DNA of 64,000 nucleotides from contig DBMR01000059.1 of NCBI GenBank assembly GCA_002298785.1, forward strand, positions 186,001 to 250,000, in the 5' to 3' direction. The DNA comes from Verrucomicrobia subdivision 3 bacterium UBA693 (GTDB taxonomy: Bacteria; Verrucomicrobiota; Verrucomicrobiia; Limisphaerales; UBA8199). The notes beneath the pieces were generated by a model. It did no database searches and was not told where the DNA came from. It was given only the letters and a program-made list of their open reading frames with translations. This document shows, piece by piece, positions 17,122-25,212 of the stretch (positions within the stretch are counted from its first letter, which is position 1; each line of letters opens with the position of its first letter). The translations under genes were made by a program, and so were the position numbers.

Positions 17122-18055
17122 CCAGAACAACTGCGGAAAATCATGGTCTCGTCGCCGGTTCGTTGCGGCCGCGGGCATGGCCACGACTTCCGCCTGGTTG
17201 GCTGGTGTCCAGCCAGGTTTTGCTCAAGGTTCGCGTCGGGCTCCCGAAATTGTCGTTTTTAGTAAGATCTATCAGGAGCTCAAATTGGATTACGAGCAGG
17301 CGGCGGAGCTGACCGCAGCGGCTGGACTACTCGGTATTGACTGCCCAGTGCGCCCGGGAGGTGAGGTCTTGCCGGAGCGCGTGGAGGAGGATTTGCCGAA
17401 ATACGTCGCGGCGCTCAAGGCCCGGAAGCTGACCATGCCGCTGATCGTAACGAGCATTACCGAAATTGGCTCGCCCTTCACCAATCAGGTGCTGCGGACC
17501 GCCAGGTCCCTGGGAATTCGGCATTACCGGTTGGGATTCCGGAGCCCGAAGCCGGGCCGCGCACTCGAGAATGAAATTGCCGAAGTTAAGGCGCGCTTGA
17601 AGGATTTAGCCGAGCTCAACGCGGAACTCGGCATAACCGGATTGTTCCAAAACCATTCCCAGGCCGGAACGACGGGTTACATGGGCGGTGATTTGGGGCA
17701 AATGGCCGAGCTCATTGCCGGACTCGATCCGGCGCACCTGGGCGTGGCCTTTGACATCGGGCACGCTCTGGTGATGCACGGTAAGCAATGGTTGCCGCAT
17801 TTTGAGAGACTTCGGCGCTGGGTAAAGATCGTTTACGTCAAAGACGTAAAATTGCCCCGGCAATGGGTTCCTTTGGGACAAGGCGATATTCATGCCACGG
17901 GATATTTCCAATTGCTCAAGGAAATGAACTATTCGCAACCGATTTCACTGCATGTGGAATACGACTGGAAAGATGGTGACTCCAAAGGCACCCGGGAGCA
18001 GTTGTTAAAGCATCTAAAGGCTGATCGGGAAACTCTGAGCGCATGGCTCAGATGA
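17114..18055 (+). CDS. Tat-exported sugar phosphate isomerase/epimerase-like TIM barrel protein
   Basis: 313 residues of the xylose isomerase-like TIM barrel (AP endonuclease 2) family. A Tat signal is visible: 'SRRRFVAAAG' at about 12-21, then a hydrophobic stretch ending near 'GFAQG'. Barrel features include 'GLFQNHSQAGTTGYMGGDLG' (about 175-194, with the metal-ligand His region), 'HLGVAFDIGHALVMHG' and 'ISLHVEYDW', which provide the usual Glu/Asp/His metal ligands. Start is GTG 17114, inside the end of the GH172 gene. Related exported proteins take part in keto-sugar conversions, so coupling to GH172 suggests a shared glycan substrate; this is inference. Confidence 0.83.
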   Translation: MINQNNCGKSWSRRRFVAAAGMATTSAWLAGVQPGFAQGSRRAPEIVVFSKIYQELKLDYEQAAELTAAAGLLGIDCPVRPGGEVLPERVEEDLPKYVAALKARKLTMPLIVTSITEIGSPFTNQVLRTARSLGIRHYRLGFRSPKPGRALENEIAEVKARLKDLAELNAELGITGLFQNHSQAGTTGYMGGDLGQMAELIAGLDPAHLGVAFDIGHALVMHGKQWLPHFERLRRWVKIVYVKDVKLPRQWVPLGQGDIHATGYFQLLKEMNYSQPISLHVEYDWKDGDSKGTREQLLKHLKADRETLSAWLR

Positions 18056-18276
18056 AGCTTGCATTTCCTGCCTGAATGGCTAACCCTGTGATTGGATCCT
18101 TCCTGGCTCTACCAATCTTCAAGTGAGGATTTCATTGGTTTGCTATGGCTCGACCCATTCCCGTTCGGATGGAAACCAACTGCTGGGCGGGCCGATGATG
18201 AAATGGAAAGCAGGCTTTATGCCGGAAATCTTGCCGGAGATGGAGCGATTTTGAAAAGAATGCGTCAGGAATTCTC

Positions 18277-18705
18277 ATGGAGCTACGCGTGAACCAGAAA
18301 AAGCTGATCATGCAGGTAACTAAGCGCACTCGGCGACAGGAGTATCGACTGAAGCAGCGAGAACTGATCGATGCATCGCCGATCATGGTAAAGAAATTCC
18401 CGCGACTGAAGTCTTTGAAATCGCTGCTTGAGTATTACGACGCTGCGGGAATCACCAAGAACGGGGAGATGAAATGTAAGCTGAACGTGGAGTTTGCCAG
18501 GTCCGCGCTGTGGTTTGCCTGCCCAGGCGGCGAGTGTGTCGGCGGCGATTTTGATTTGAGCCAACCGCTGGCCAAGGCAGTGGCTGGATGCCAGAAGATC
18601 GTGACCGGGGAACTGCGCTGCATGGGAACACGAAAGCGCGCCGATCGAGAGCAGGTGCCCTGTCAAACGCTCTTACGCTACACGCTAAATCTAACCTATG
18701 ACTGA
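18277..18705 (+). CDS. Conserved-looking Cys-rich hypothetical protein coupled to rpsU
   Basis: 142 residues; no named family recognised. The first 50 residues are basic. A cysteine-rich domain follows: 'FACPGGECVGGDFDL' (about 81-95), 'GELRCMGTRKRADREQVPC' (about 111-130) and a final 'LLRYTLNLTYD'. Four cysteines in a CxxxxC...C...C arrangement, with a 'GG.FDL' turn, look like a zinc-binding fold. AGGA lies about six bases before ATG 18277, supporting this start. The stop overlaps the rpsU start by 8 bases, so expression is probably coupled to ribosomal protein S21. A role in translation or RNA binding is possible but unproved. Confidence 0.7.
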   Translation: MELRVNQKKLIMQVTKRTRRQEYRLKQRELIDASPIMVKKFPRLKSLKSLLEYYDAAGITKNGEMKCKLNVEFARSALWFACPGGECVGGDFDLSQPLAKAVAGCQKIVTGELRCMGTRKRADREQVPCQTLLRYTLNLTYD

Positions 18706-18895
18706 GGTGAAGTTGAAGAAGGGTGAACCGGTTGAGAAAGCAATCCGCCGGCTCAAAAAGAAACTGGATCGAGAGCAAACGCTGCAGCAGTTTCGCCTGC
18801 GTAGGCGATTTGAAAAGCCCAGCGCCAAAAAGCGCCGGAAGGAGAAGGCCGCTCGTTTTTCGGCGATGCTCAAAGCACGTCACGCTGAGGACTGA
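18698..18895 (+). CDS. rpsU: Small ribosomal subunit protein S21
   Basis: A 65-residue basic protein of the 30S subunit. 'VKLKKGEPVEKAIRRLKKKL' (in part), 'LQQFRLRRRFEKPSAKKRR' and the lysine/arginine-rich tail match bS21, which aids mRNA base pairing with 16S rRNA during initiation. Length is normal. It overlaps the preceding Cys-rich gene by 8 bases, an arrangement unlike the rpsU-dnaG-rpoD operon of enteric bacteria. Confidence 0.93.
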   Translation: MTEVKLKKGEPVEKAIRRLKKKLDREQTLQQFRLRRRFEKPSAKKRRKEKAARFSAMLKARHAED

Positions 18896-19437
18896 TTTTC
18901 GGCTCCGGAGTCGGGTAGCCCGCTGAAAGTGCGCGGAGACTTGAATCACCTTCTCACGAGCGGCCACGCCAACTGATAACTTGTCCTTCTTGGGTTCCGG
19001 TGAGATCCTGTGCATGTCACCCCACCTGCCTGGGCACGAAACCTCGTTGAAACTCTGAAAAGTTCGGAACACCTGACAACTTCCCTACGTCTCATGGTCT
19101 GACTCTCGGTTTCCGTACGTCCCACCTTCAGTCCTTCTGAACTTCAAGACGAAATAGCCAGGGGCCGAGTCATTCAGAGAGCGAGGAGGGTGCAGATCTG
19201 AAGTGGGCCCACTCTTTCCTTATAGAATTGCACTTTTTCTTCGCCATGCCTGCCATCTAACGCAGAAAGAATTTCCAGCATCGAAAGAGACCGAAAGCAA
19301 CCAGAGCAACAAGGACACTGCCAGCGTAGAGGACCAGCACATTAAGAGCAGGGCACACCAGCCAACGAACAGCGAAAAGTGCTTCAACATGTAATCAATT
19401 TACGGTTGCCACGGTTAAGCGGTTAATGATCCAATTT
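18896..19437 (+). other. Intergenic region, no feature recognised
   Basis: 542 bases between rpsU and the Sel1 protein. A 63-codon frame at 19203-19394 has low-complexity, polar codon content and no recognisable product. No tRNA-like cloverleaf, strong hairpin with T-run or repeat was seen. Confidence 0.4.
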
Positions 19438-19968
19438 CTATTGGTTTTTTGCGCACGCTACGGCCCGGCGCCTGCCCTCGTCCACTTCTTCCGGAGTCAT
19501 TGCCAACAATAAATATTCTATCGCAGACCTAGCTCCCCGGTGTGACTGCTCCTCCGCGAGCCGCCACCACTTTAGAGCTTCGAGCCGGCCTTCCGAACCC
19601 TCCGCTTTCCGCATTCCCTTGCTGGCACAATAGAGTCTCCCTCCAAGCTGATATTGCGCTTCGGCATGGCCTAGTTCGGCGGCCCGCCGCAGCCACAGGT
19701 CCGCTGCGGCATGGTCTCGCACCACGCCCTTTCCTTCGGCATAACATATCCCAAGAGTGAACTGTGCACCGCGATGTCCTTGCGCTGCCGCTTTCAGGTA
19801 CCATTCAGCCGCTTTCGCATGTTCTGAGGCTTCCTCACCATCACAGCGTTTTCCCAAGTTGAATTGCGACTCGGCGTCCTGAGGGGGGCCGGGCTGGTTG
19901 CTCGCCTTCGAGTCTAAATCGGGCTTTGGAGCGCCGCCGAACCAGCTAAGAATAGTAGTTAGTCGCAT
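19438..19968 (-). CDS. Sel1-like repeat protein
   Basis: 176 residues with three to four Sel1-like (TPR-related) repeats. Typical units are 'AAEWYLKAAAQGHRGAQFTLG', in part, 'AADLWLRRAAELGHAEAQYQLG', in part, and 'ALKWWRLAEEQSHRGARSAIE', in part. Sel1 repeats form alpha solenoids that mediate protein contacts. The N terminus 'MRLTTILSWFGG' is weakly hydrophobic and not a clear signal peptide. ATG 19968 is preferred over 19995, which lies nine residues upstream. It appears monocistronic and gives no pathway clue. Confidence 0.8.
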   Translation of the reverse strand: MRLTTILSWFGGAPKPDLDSKASNQPGPPQDAESQFNLGKRCDGEEASEHAKAAEWYLKAAAQGHRGAQFTLGICYAEGKGVVRDHAAADLWLRRAAELGHAEAQYQLGGRLYCASKGMRKAEGSEGRLEALKWWRLAEEQSHRGARSAIEYLLLAMTPEEVDEGRRRAVACAKNQ

Positions 19969-20383
19969 ACTTTGGGTTCCGGGTGGTGGCAACACATACT
20001 TTTTCAGGCGTCATTTTGTAGGGAAAGGGCTTGATTGGGAATCCTGTCCCACTCCGAGGAATTCAAGAAACCGTCTTGGCATTTAGGTCAACGTTGCTTC
20101 ATCTTGGAGAAAAGATCGAACTTTTGACGGACGAGGCTTGCTTTGGTTTTCATCTACAACACTATATGTCTTCCCTCCATACTGCCCAATACTTTGTTAG
20201 GGCGTGTACGATAGCCTAAATCTATTGGGTGCAAGGCTCTGCCACAGCGGGAAGTGGCTGAGGGCTCTCCTCTGGTTGGTGCCGTGCGAGAACGCAACGG
20301 GTCTTCCCCCATGCAAATTGGGTGAAATGTGCCTGGGCGGAACAGAGTGCGCACTTCCGTGCGTTATCACTCCGCTCGTGGGG
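19969..20383 (+). other. Intergenic region, no feature recognised
   Basis: 415 bases between the Sel1 gene start (minus) and the end of the LysR gene (minus). It should hold the Sel1 promoter and any LysR terminator. Short frames on both strands have no recognisable product, and no strong hairpin was found. Confidence 0.35.
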
Positions 20384-21277
20384 TCAATTGAGCCGCTTGA
20401 TCAGGCTTTTGACGATTTCAATGTATTGCTGCAATGCGCGTGAATCGTCGTTCCGGTTCCAGGCGATGCAATAATCACTCTTGATCTGCGGAGTCAGCGG
20501 TCGAAATGTGACTCCAGGGTGAGGCAGCTTTTTGATATGTTCTCGCGCCAGGGTGACTCCCAGGCCTTCGGCGACGAAAGTCATCAAAGCGGGTTCTAGG
20601 TCGGCGTCCTGCAGGACCCGCGGGGTAAAACCCGTCTGTTGGCAGGTTCGGTTGAGCCATTCCCGAAACCCCGGGTGGGTTTTCTCGGACATCCCGACAA
20701 AAAACATTGTTTCGAGCTCACCCAGGCTTAGTTGGCGCTTACGGGCAAGGGGGTGTTTCGTCGGCAGCACAACGACAGTTCGATGCTGAGCAATGCTCTC
20801 CCACGCAATCGCGCTGGTGTTGGCGGCAGGAGGGAGCCCCACAAATCCCAGATCAATCTTCCGCAGTTCCAACGCGCGCAACTGTTCCGCCGGCGTCATA
20901 TCGAAGAGATTCAACGCGATGTGGGGAAAGGACTGCCGGAAAGCCTTTAGGGTTTCGGGCAGTAGTTCGAAATCGAAATTGGGTAAATAGGCGATGTTCA
21001 ACTGGCCAACTTCCCCGCGACTCAGCCGTTGCACCGACAGGATGCTTTCTGTGGCCAGGGCCAGAATCCGTCGTGCATCTGCCAGGAAAGAACGACCTTC
21101 TTCGGTCAACGCCACCTGGCTCTTGGAACGATTCAGCAGGGAAACCCCGAGCTCCTCCTCCAAGTTATGAATCTGGCGCGTGAGCGAAGGTTGGGCTAAA
21201 TGCAATTTCCCGGCGGCTTTCGTGAAGCTTAGATCTTCCGCAACCGCCACGAAATAGCGCAGGTGACGCAGTTCCAT
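20384..21277 (-). CDS. LysR-family transcriptional regulator
   Basis: 297 residues. The N-terminal winged helix-turn-helix is typical: 'MELRHLRYFVAVAEDLSFTK' then 'AAGKLHLAQPSLTRQIHNLE' (residues about 1-60), followed by the linker helix and a periplasmic-binding-protein-like effector domain ('NIAYLPNFDFELLPETL', 'KIDLGFVGLP', 'VAEGLGVTLARE'). The sequence is closest by eye to the BenM/CatM/HcaR branch, which senses aromatic or small acids. It is divergent from the OsmC-like gene (start 21494), so that gene is the natural target candidate; autoregulation from the 216-base gap is likely for this family. Confidence 0.9.
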   Translation of the reverse strand: MELRHLRYFVAVAEDLSFTKAAGKLHLAQPSLTRQIHNLEEELGVSLLNRSKSQVALTEEGRSFLADARRILALATESILSVQRLSRGEVGQLNIAYLPNFDFELLPETLKAFRQSFPHIALNLFDMTPAEQLRALELRKIDLGFVGLPPAANTSAIAWESIAQHRTVVVLPTKHPLARKRQLSLGELETMFFVGMSEKTHPGFREWLNRTCQQTGFTPRVLQDADLEPALMTFVAEGLGVTLAREHIKKLPHPGVTFRPLTPQIKSDYCIAWNRNDDSRALQQYIEIVKSLIKRLN

Positions 21278-21493
21278 AACGTGTGGGCCAGTGTAACAGG
21301 TTCCTAAGCTTTAGCAACCGCGTGATCACCGTGTGGGGCACAGGGCAGGGGATCCTTTGGGCTCGTCGTAATGGGCCGAGGCTAGGAGGGCGCTTCGTAT
21401 TGTTTGGCCGACTGGCCTATACTCTAAAGCTATCGTCAGCTCAGTTTCTAAGTATTGGCCTTGCCCGGGGCGAGGGTTCAGAATGTAGTACTA

Positions 21494-21931
21494 ATGAAAT
21501 CGTACGCCCGGTATGCATCCGTCCGTTGGCTGGGTACAGGTCAGCGTGGCAAAGGTGCTATCAATACTCCGTTTGCGGCCCTGAAAATGGCGGCTGACGC
21601 CACCGATGGCGTCCTAAAACGGAACGGCACAAATCCGCCCGAACTGGTCGCCGCCGCTGCGGCTGGCAGTTTTTCACTAACGCTGGCCAGTGAATTGGCT
21701 GAGGCGGGCTATAAATCACGACAGATCGATACGATCGCTACGGTCACGATGGAACATCTGGCGAACGGCTGGACGCTGACGCAAATCGATTTGAACGTGA
21801 CCGCCGCGGTGATCAAAGTGGCGGAGTGTGACTTCGTGGACGCGGCGCTCCAGGCCAAGGCGAATTGCCCAATTTTGCGTGCGCTCAACGCCAATATCTC
21901 AATGTCCGCCAAGTTAAATCGAAACCAATGA
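21494..21931 (+). CDS. OsmC-family protein lacking the peroxidatic cysteine
   Basis: 145 residues. Family landmarks line up with E. coli OsmC: 'RGKGAINTP' near 18-26, 'NGTNPPELVAAAAAG' (44-58), 'QIDTIATVTME' and 'AKANCPILRAL' (121-131). OsmC/Ohr enzymes reduce organic hydroperoxides with two cysteines. Here the resolving cysteine is kept (Cys125) but the peroxidatic position is serine 59 (codon AGT at 21668-21670), so classical peroxidase chemistry is unlikely. An additional Cys112 exists. The start ATG 21494 gives the usual length. The stop overlaps rpoZ as ATGA. A LysR gene is divergent. Confidence 0.88.
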   Translation: MKSYARYASVRWLGTGQRGKGAINTPFAALKMAADATDGVLKRNGTNPPELVAAAAAGSFSLTLASELAEAGYKSRQIDTIATVTMEHLANGWTLTQIDLNVTAAVIKVAECDFVDAALQAKANCPILRALNANISMSAKLNRNQ

Positions 21932-22200
21932 ATGCTGATCTTGTCAAAAAAGCACTCGAGGTGATTCCCAACGCCAACATCCTGATCAACCTCGTCTCAC
22001 GACGCGTCCGGCAAGTGAATGCCGGCGGCGGAGGCGCGAGCCGTCCGCTCGTGGCTGATAGCACAAATCTCTCTATTGCGGACATCGCTCTGCGTGAAAT
22101 CATCGAAGAGAAAATCAGCTATGAATTGCCCGAACATTTCCCTCTCACTCGCAGGAGTGGAAGAAACCGGAGCAGGCCCAAGAACTGGACAAGTGCCTAA
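21928..22200 (+). CDS. rpoZ: RNA polymerase omega subunit
   Basis: 90 residues. 'MNADLVKKALEVIPNANILI' then 'NLVSRRVRQVNAGGGGASRP' and 'IADIALREIIEEKISYELPE' match the omega/RPB6 fold that helps assemble the beta' subunit of RNA polymerase. The ATG at 21928 overlaps the stop of the OsmC-like gene (ATGA), indicating translational coupling. The basic tail after residue 70 ('RRSGRNRSRPKNW') is not part of the core fold. It is convergent with lpxD, 31 bases away. No gmk/spoT neighbour, the common enteric context, is present. Confidence 0.88.
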   Translation: MNADLVKKALEVIPNANILINLVSRRVRQVNAGGGGASRPLVADSTNLSIADIALREIIEEKISYELPEHFPLTRRSGRNRSRPKNWTSA

Positions 22201-22231
22201 CCTCAAAGTGAAATGGGCAGGGAGCCCACAA

Positions 22232-23311
22232 TTACTTCGTCGCCGTGAGCTTCGAGGTGGAGGAACTGGAACTCTTGTCATAAGCGCGGCACAGGGCGGA
22301 GAGCTCCTGCACTTGCTTTTCCAATTCGCGCGTGCGACGGAGTAGTTCGGGCAATTGCTGCAACGCGATCATCTGGCGCTTGGCCTGGCGGTCTGGGGCG
22401 GCCGGGATGCCCAGCACGCGGCCGCCATCGGGGATATCGCGCATAACGCCGGACTTGGCTCCCACCACGGCCTGGTTGCCGATCTTCAAATGGTCCGCAA
22501 CGCCGGATTGGGACGCCACCACGACGTAATCTCCCAGGGTCGTGCTGCCCGCGAAGCCCACTTGTCCCAGGATCAGGCAGTGTCTGCCAACGACCACGCT
22601 GTGGGCAATGTGGACGAGGTTGTCAATCTTGGTGCCGTGTCCGATGATAGTAGAACCGAGCATCCCGCGATCAATGGAAACGTTGGCGCCGATCTCGACA
22701 TCATCGTGGATGACGACATCACCCAGCTGCAGCATCTTACGGTGGCGCATCTCGTCCAGCACGTAACCGAATCCATCCGACCCGATAACGGTGCCACCGT
22801 GAATGGTAATGCGATGGCCCAGTTTTGATTTACGATAGAGGACCACATTCGGAAACAGGCAGACGTCATCGCCAAGTTGGCAGTCAGCGCCGATGTGGTT
22901 GCCCCCCATCAAGACCGAGCGCGCGCCCATCCGCACCCGGGGACCCACAACGCAATGCGGTCCGATGTGCGCCGTTGGGGCAATCCAGGCAGAGTCGGCA
23001 ATTACCGCGCTAGGATGGATTCCGTTCGGGAATTCCTCCGGCGGGAAAAACAGCGGCAACGCGCGAGCCAGCGCCACGCGGGCGTCAGCCACCCTGATTA
23101 TGACTTTGCTCGAGGATTCGAACGGGCCGGCCACCAGGATCGCTGAAGCTTGACTAAGTTCGGCAGCGGCGAAATACGACGCATTCTCAGCAAAAGTTAG
23201 TTCGCCTGGTCTTGCGCGGTCAGCCGACGCCAGGCCAGTGAGCCGGACATTGCCATCACCAATGACGTGACCCTGCAAGGGCTCGGCAAGTTGAGCGGGG
23301 GTGAGAAACAT
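22232..23311 (-). CDS. lpxD: UDP-3-O-acylglucosamine N-acyltransferase
   Basis: 359 residues. LpxD adds the N-linked 3-hydroxyacyl chain in lipid A synthesis, in the cytoplasm at the inner membrane. The N-terminal uridine-binding domain begins 'MFLTPAQLAEPLQGHVIGDG' and has 'ELTFAENASY'. The left-handed beta helix of hexapeptide repeats follows ('IHPSAVIADSAWIAPTAHIG' in part, 'NVSIDRGMLGSTIIGHGTKI' in part), with the catalytic-region 'DNLVHIAHSV'. The C-terminal helix is 'LPELLRRTRELEKQVQELS'. ATG 23311 is the family start; the open frame upstream to 23479 is unrelated. It shows the organism makes lipid A. Confidence 0.96.
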   Translation of the reverse strand: MFLTPAQLAEPLQGHVIGDGNVRLTGLASADRARPGELTFAENASYFAAAELSQASAILVAGPFESSSKVIIRVADARVALARALPLFFPPEEFPNGIHPSAVIADSAWIAPTAHIGPHCVVGPRVRMGARSVLMGGNHIGADCQLGDDVCLFPNVVLYRKSKLGHRITIHGGTVIGSDGFGYVLDEMRHRKMLQLGDVVIHDDVEIGANVSIDRGMLGSTIIGHGTKIDNLVHIAHSVVVGRHCLILGQVGFAGSTTLGDYVVVASQSGVADHLKIGNQAVVGAKSGVMRDIPDGGRVLGIPAAPDRQAKRQMIALQQLPELLRRTRELEKQVQELSALCRAYDKSSSSSTSKLTATK

Positions 23312-23349
23312 AGAATTCGATGGGGATAACGTGTTGGGTGGATGAGCGG

Positions 23350-24447
23350 TCAAATCTCCGCGGGACCGGGCGCCGACTTCGCTCCCGGATGCTGCTCTGC
23401 GGGAGTTCGGGTAGCGCGACAATTGTGCCTGCCGACCATTCTTTTGGCCTCGGAGTCCCAGAATTTCAAACGCAAACACTGAAGGATATCCCAGGGATGG
23501 AGCGAAGTGGTTTTCGGTGACTGCAGCTCGGGGATGGCGGCCACCACCTCGGGCAATCGGTAGAAAGGGATACGGGCGTTAAGGTGATGAACGTGGTGAT
23601 AGCCGATATTGGCTGTGAACCAAGCCATGATCGGACCGGTTTTCAGATAGCTCGAGGATTCCAGTGCAGCGTTATCGTAGGTCCAGCAGGAGTTGTCGCG
23701 GAACGAAACCGCGGGAAAATTGTGTTGGGCGTAAAACAGATAGCTGCCGATCGCGCTTGCAATGAAGTGGGGAAGGATTAGCGTGAGCAGGAGCGCAGCC
23801 CAACCGCAAAACCAGGTGATCGTGACGCCGAGCAGGACGTGGAGCACGAAGGCAACCAGACCGTCATAATGTTCCCGTGGTTTGGTCAGGGACGGATAAA
23901 GGCACATGCCGTATTGAAACACAAAGACATACCCGAATAGCATCGTCAACGGATGGCGGCTGAACAGGTACTTAAAGCGCACCGCTTTCGGGGCTTCCAA
24001 GTACTGCTTTCGAGTCATGATGGGATAGGAGCCGATATGCGATCCTCGCAGCTTGGAGTTGTGCTTGTGATGGTGGTTGTGTGAGCTTTTCCAAACACTG
24101 CTGGGGCTCAGGATAAAAATGCCAAAAATCCTCATCACTGCCTCGGCTAGCCGGGAATGCGGAAGTATCGCCTGGTGCTGCTGGTCATGATAGATGACAA
24201 AAAATCGAAGATGCAACAGTCCGGCGAGCAGGCTACACAAAACGCGCCCAATCCAGTGAAAGTTCCATAGAGTCCCGGCGAGTGCGCCCACCAATAGGAA
24301 GGCAGTGGAAGTTACGTGGGCCCAACTCCTTGCCGAGGAATCGCTGGCGAATGACTTCGTTGCCAGGATAAGCTCTCTTCCCGATCTCATAGGGAACCTA
24401 GTTCCCTCAGAGTTGGCCGAACTCTTGGTGGCGGCCCTCGAAGGCAT
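23350..24447 (-). CDS. Membrane fatty acid desaturase family protein
   Basis: 365 residues of the di-iron membrane desaturase/hydroxylase family. Three histidine boxes are present: 'HDQQHQ' (near 94), 'HNHHHKH' (near 131) and 'HHVHH' (near 286), separated by hydrophobic segments forming about four membrane helices. Such enzymes introduce double bonds or hydroxyls into acyl chains using oxygen, so the organism is likely aerobic. ATG 24447 is preferred; a TTG at 24489 and a second ATG near 24390 are alternatives. It ends 38 bases before lpxD on the same strand, so acyl-chain functions may be cotranscribed. Confidence 0.88.
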   Translation of the reverse strand: MPSRAATKSSANSEGTRFPMRSGRELILATKSFASDSSARSWAHVTSTAFLLVGALAGTLWNFHWIGRVLCSLLAGLLHLRFFVIYHDQQHQAILPHSRLAEAVMRIFGIFILSPSSVWKSSHNHHHKHNSKLRGSHIGSYPIMTRKQYLEAPKAVRFKYLFSRHPLTMLFGYVFVFQYGMCLYPSLTKPREHYDGLVAFVLHVLLGVTITWFCGWAALLLTLILPHFIASAIGSYLFYAQHNFPAVSFRDNSCWTYDNAALESSSYLKTGPIMAWFTANIGYHHVHHLNARIPFYRLPEVVAAIPELQSPKTTSLHPWDILQCLRLKFWDSEAKRMVGRHNCRATRTPAEQHPGAKSAPGPAEI

Positions 24448-25212
24448 GCTGCCAAGTTTGTCTGTACAAAGAGAATTAAGATCTTCCAAGGTGTTTAGGA
24501 ACAGAGTGTTTAGTAGAGCTGTTCGGTTTCAGACGCGTTCAAAGCGATAGGCTACTTTTCATGCCGCAGGCGGTTACAGGGTGTTGCGGGCACAGTACGG
24601 CTTGATTGAGCAGGTGGCGGTTGCGGCAAAAATTAAATGAGGTATACAAATGATATATGGAGCAGTTCGGAATCTCCTATTGCTCGGATTCTATCGTCGC
24701 CTTTGAAGCGGAATTGGGCCAATGCTTATTTCCTATTCCGGCAATAGCGCGAAGCTATCAGAATCCCCGGGGCCTGCCTGCGTGCCTTGTCGCACCTTTA
24801 GATTGGAGTGGTTGGACACAACTCCAACCGGCCTCAGAGGAGTAATTAACAATCGCTAACCCGGCAAATCTGCTCCTTGGTTAGCCAGATAAAGGTGTCG
24901 AAGATCCCGAGAAGATGCTGCCGCCACGTGTCTTCGCTCTGTTTGGTTCGTAGATTCAAGGTCGCTATCGATTACATTCGGGTTGAGATGCGCCGAAGCA
25001 CAGAGTTGGATGCGCCATAATCTATTTATAAACATTAACTTGCGATGAGTTTGCGGCCACATGAGGAGACTTGGGAAGGGCTTCACAAACAAGCCCATCC
25101 GCGAACCTCAAATATGTCGCACAATGTATGTTATATTTAATTGCGAGGTGCTTTTTTGGCCGAGTCTCAATAGCCGCCAAATCTTGATATGGTCTTCCCG
25201 AATCCCCCGGCT
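24448..25212 (+). other. Long intergenic region, no feature recognised
   Basis: 765 bases between the desaturase start and the end of glgA. Parts (24540-24670, 24990-25200) look more AT-rich than the neighbourhood. Several frames of 60-80 codons exist on both strands, none with a recognisable product, clear ribosome site or plausible composition. No tRNA or terminator was found. It may hold the desaturase promoter or decayed sequence. Confidence 0.4.

Noticed and set aside
18092..18292. 66-codon frame before the Cys-rich gene
   Set aside because: Overlaps a better-supported start at 18277 and has no recognisable product.
19203..19394. 63-codon frame
   Set aside because: Polar, low-information sequence without family, ribosome site or context.
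23100..23120. tRNA T-loop-like GGTTCGAATCC-type string on the minus strand
   Set aside because: Inside lpxD coding sequence and no acceptor or anticodon stems can be drawn.
24657..24845. 62-codon frame in the desaturase-glgA gap
   Set aside because: No homology by eye, no ribosome site, no neighbour support.
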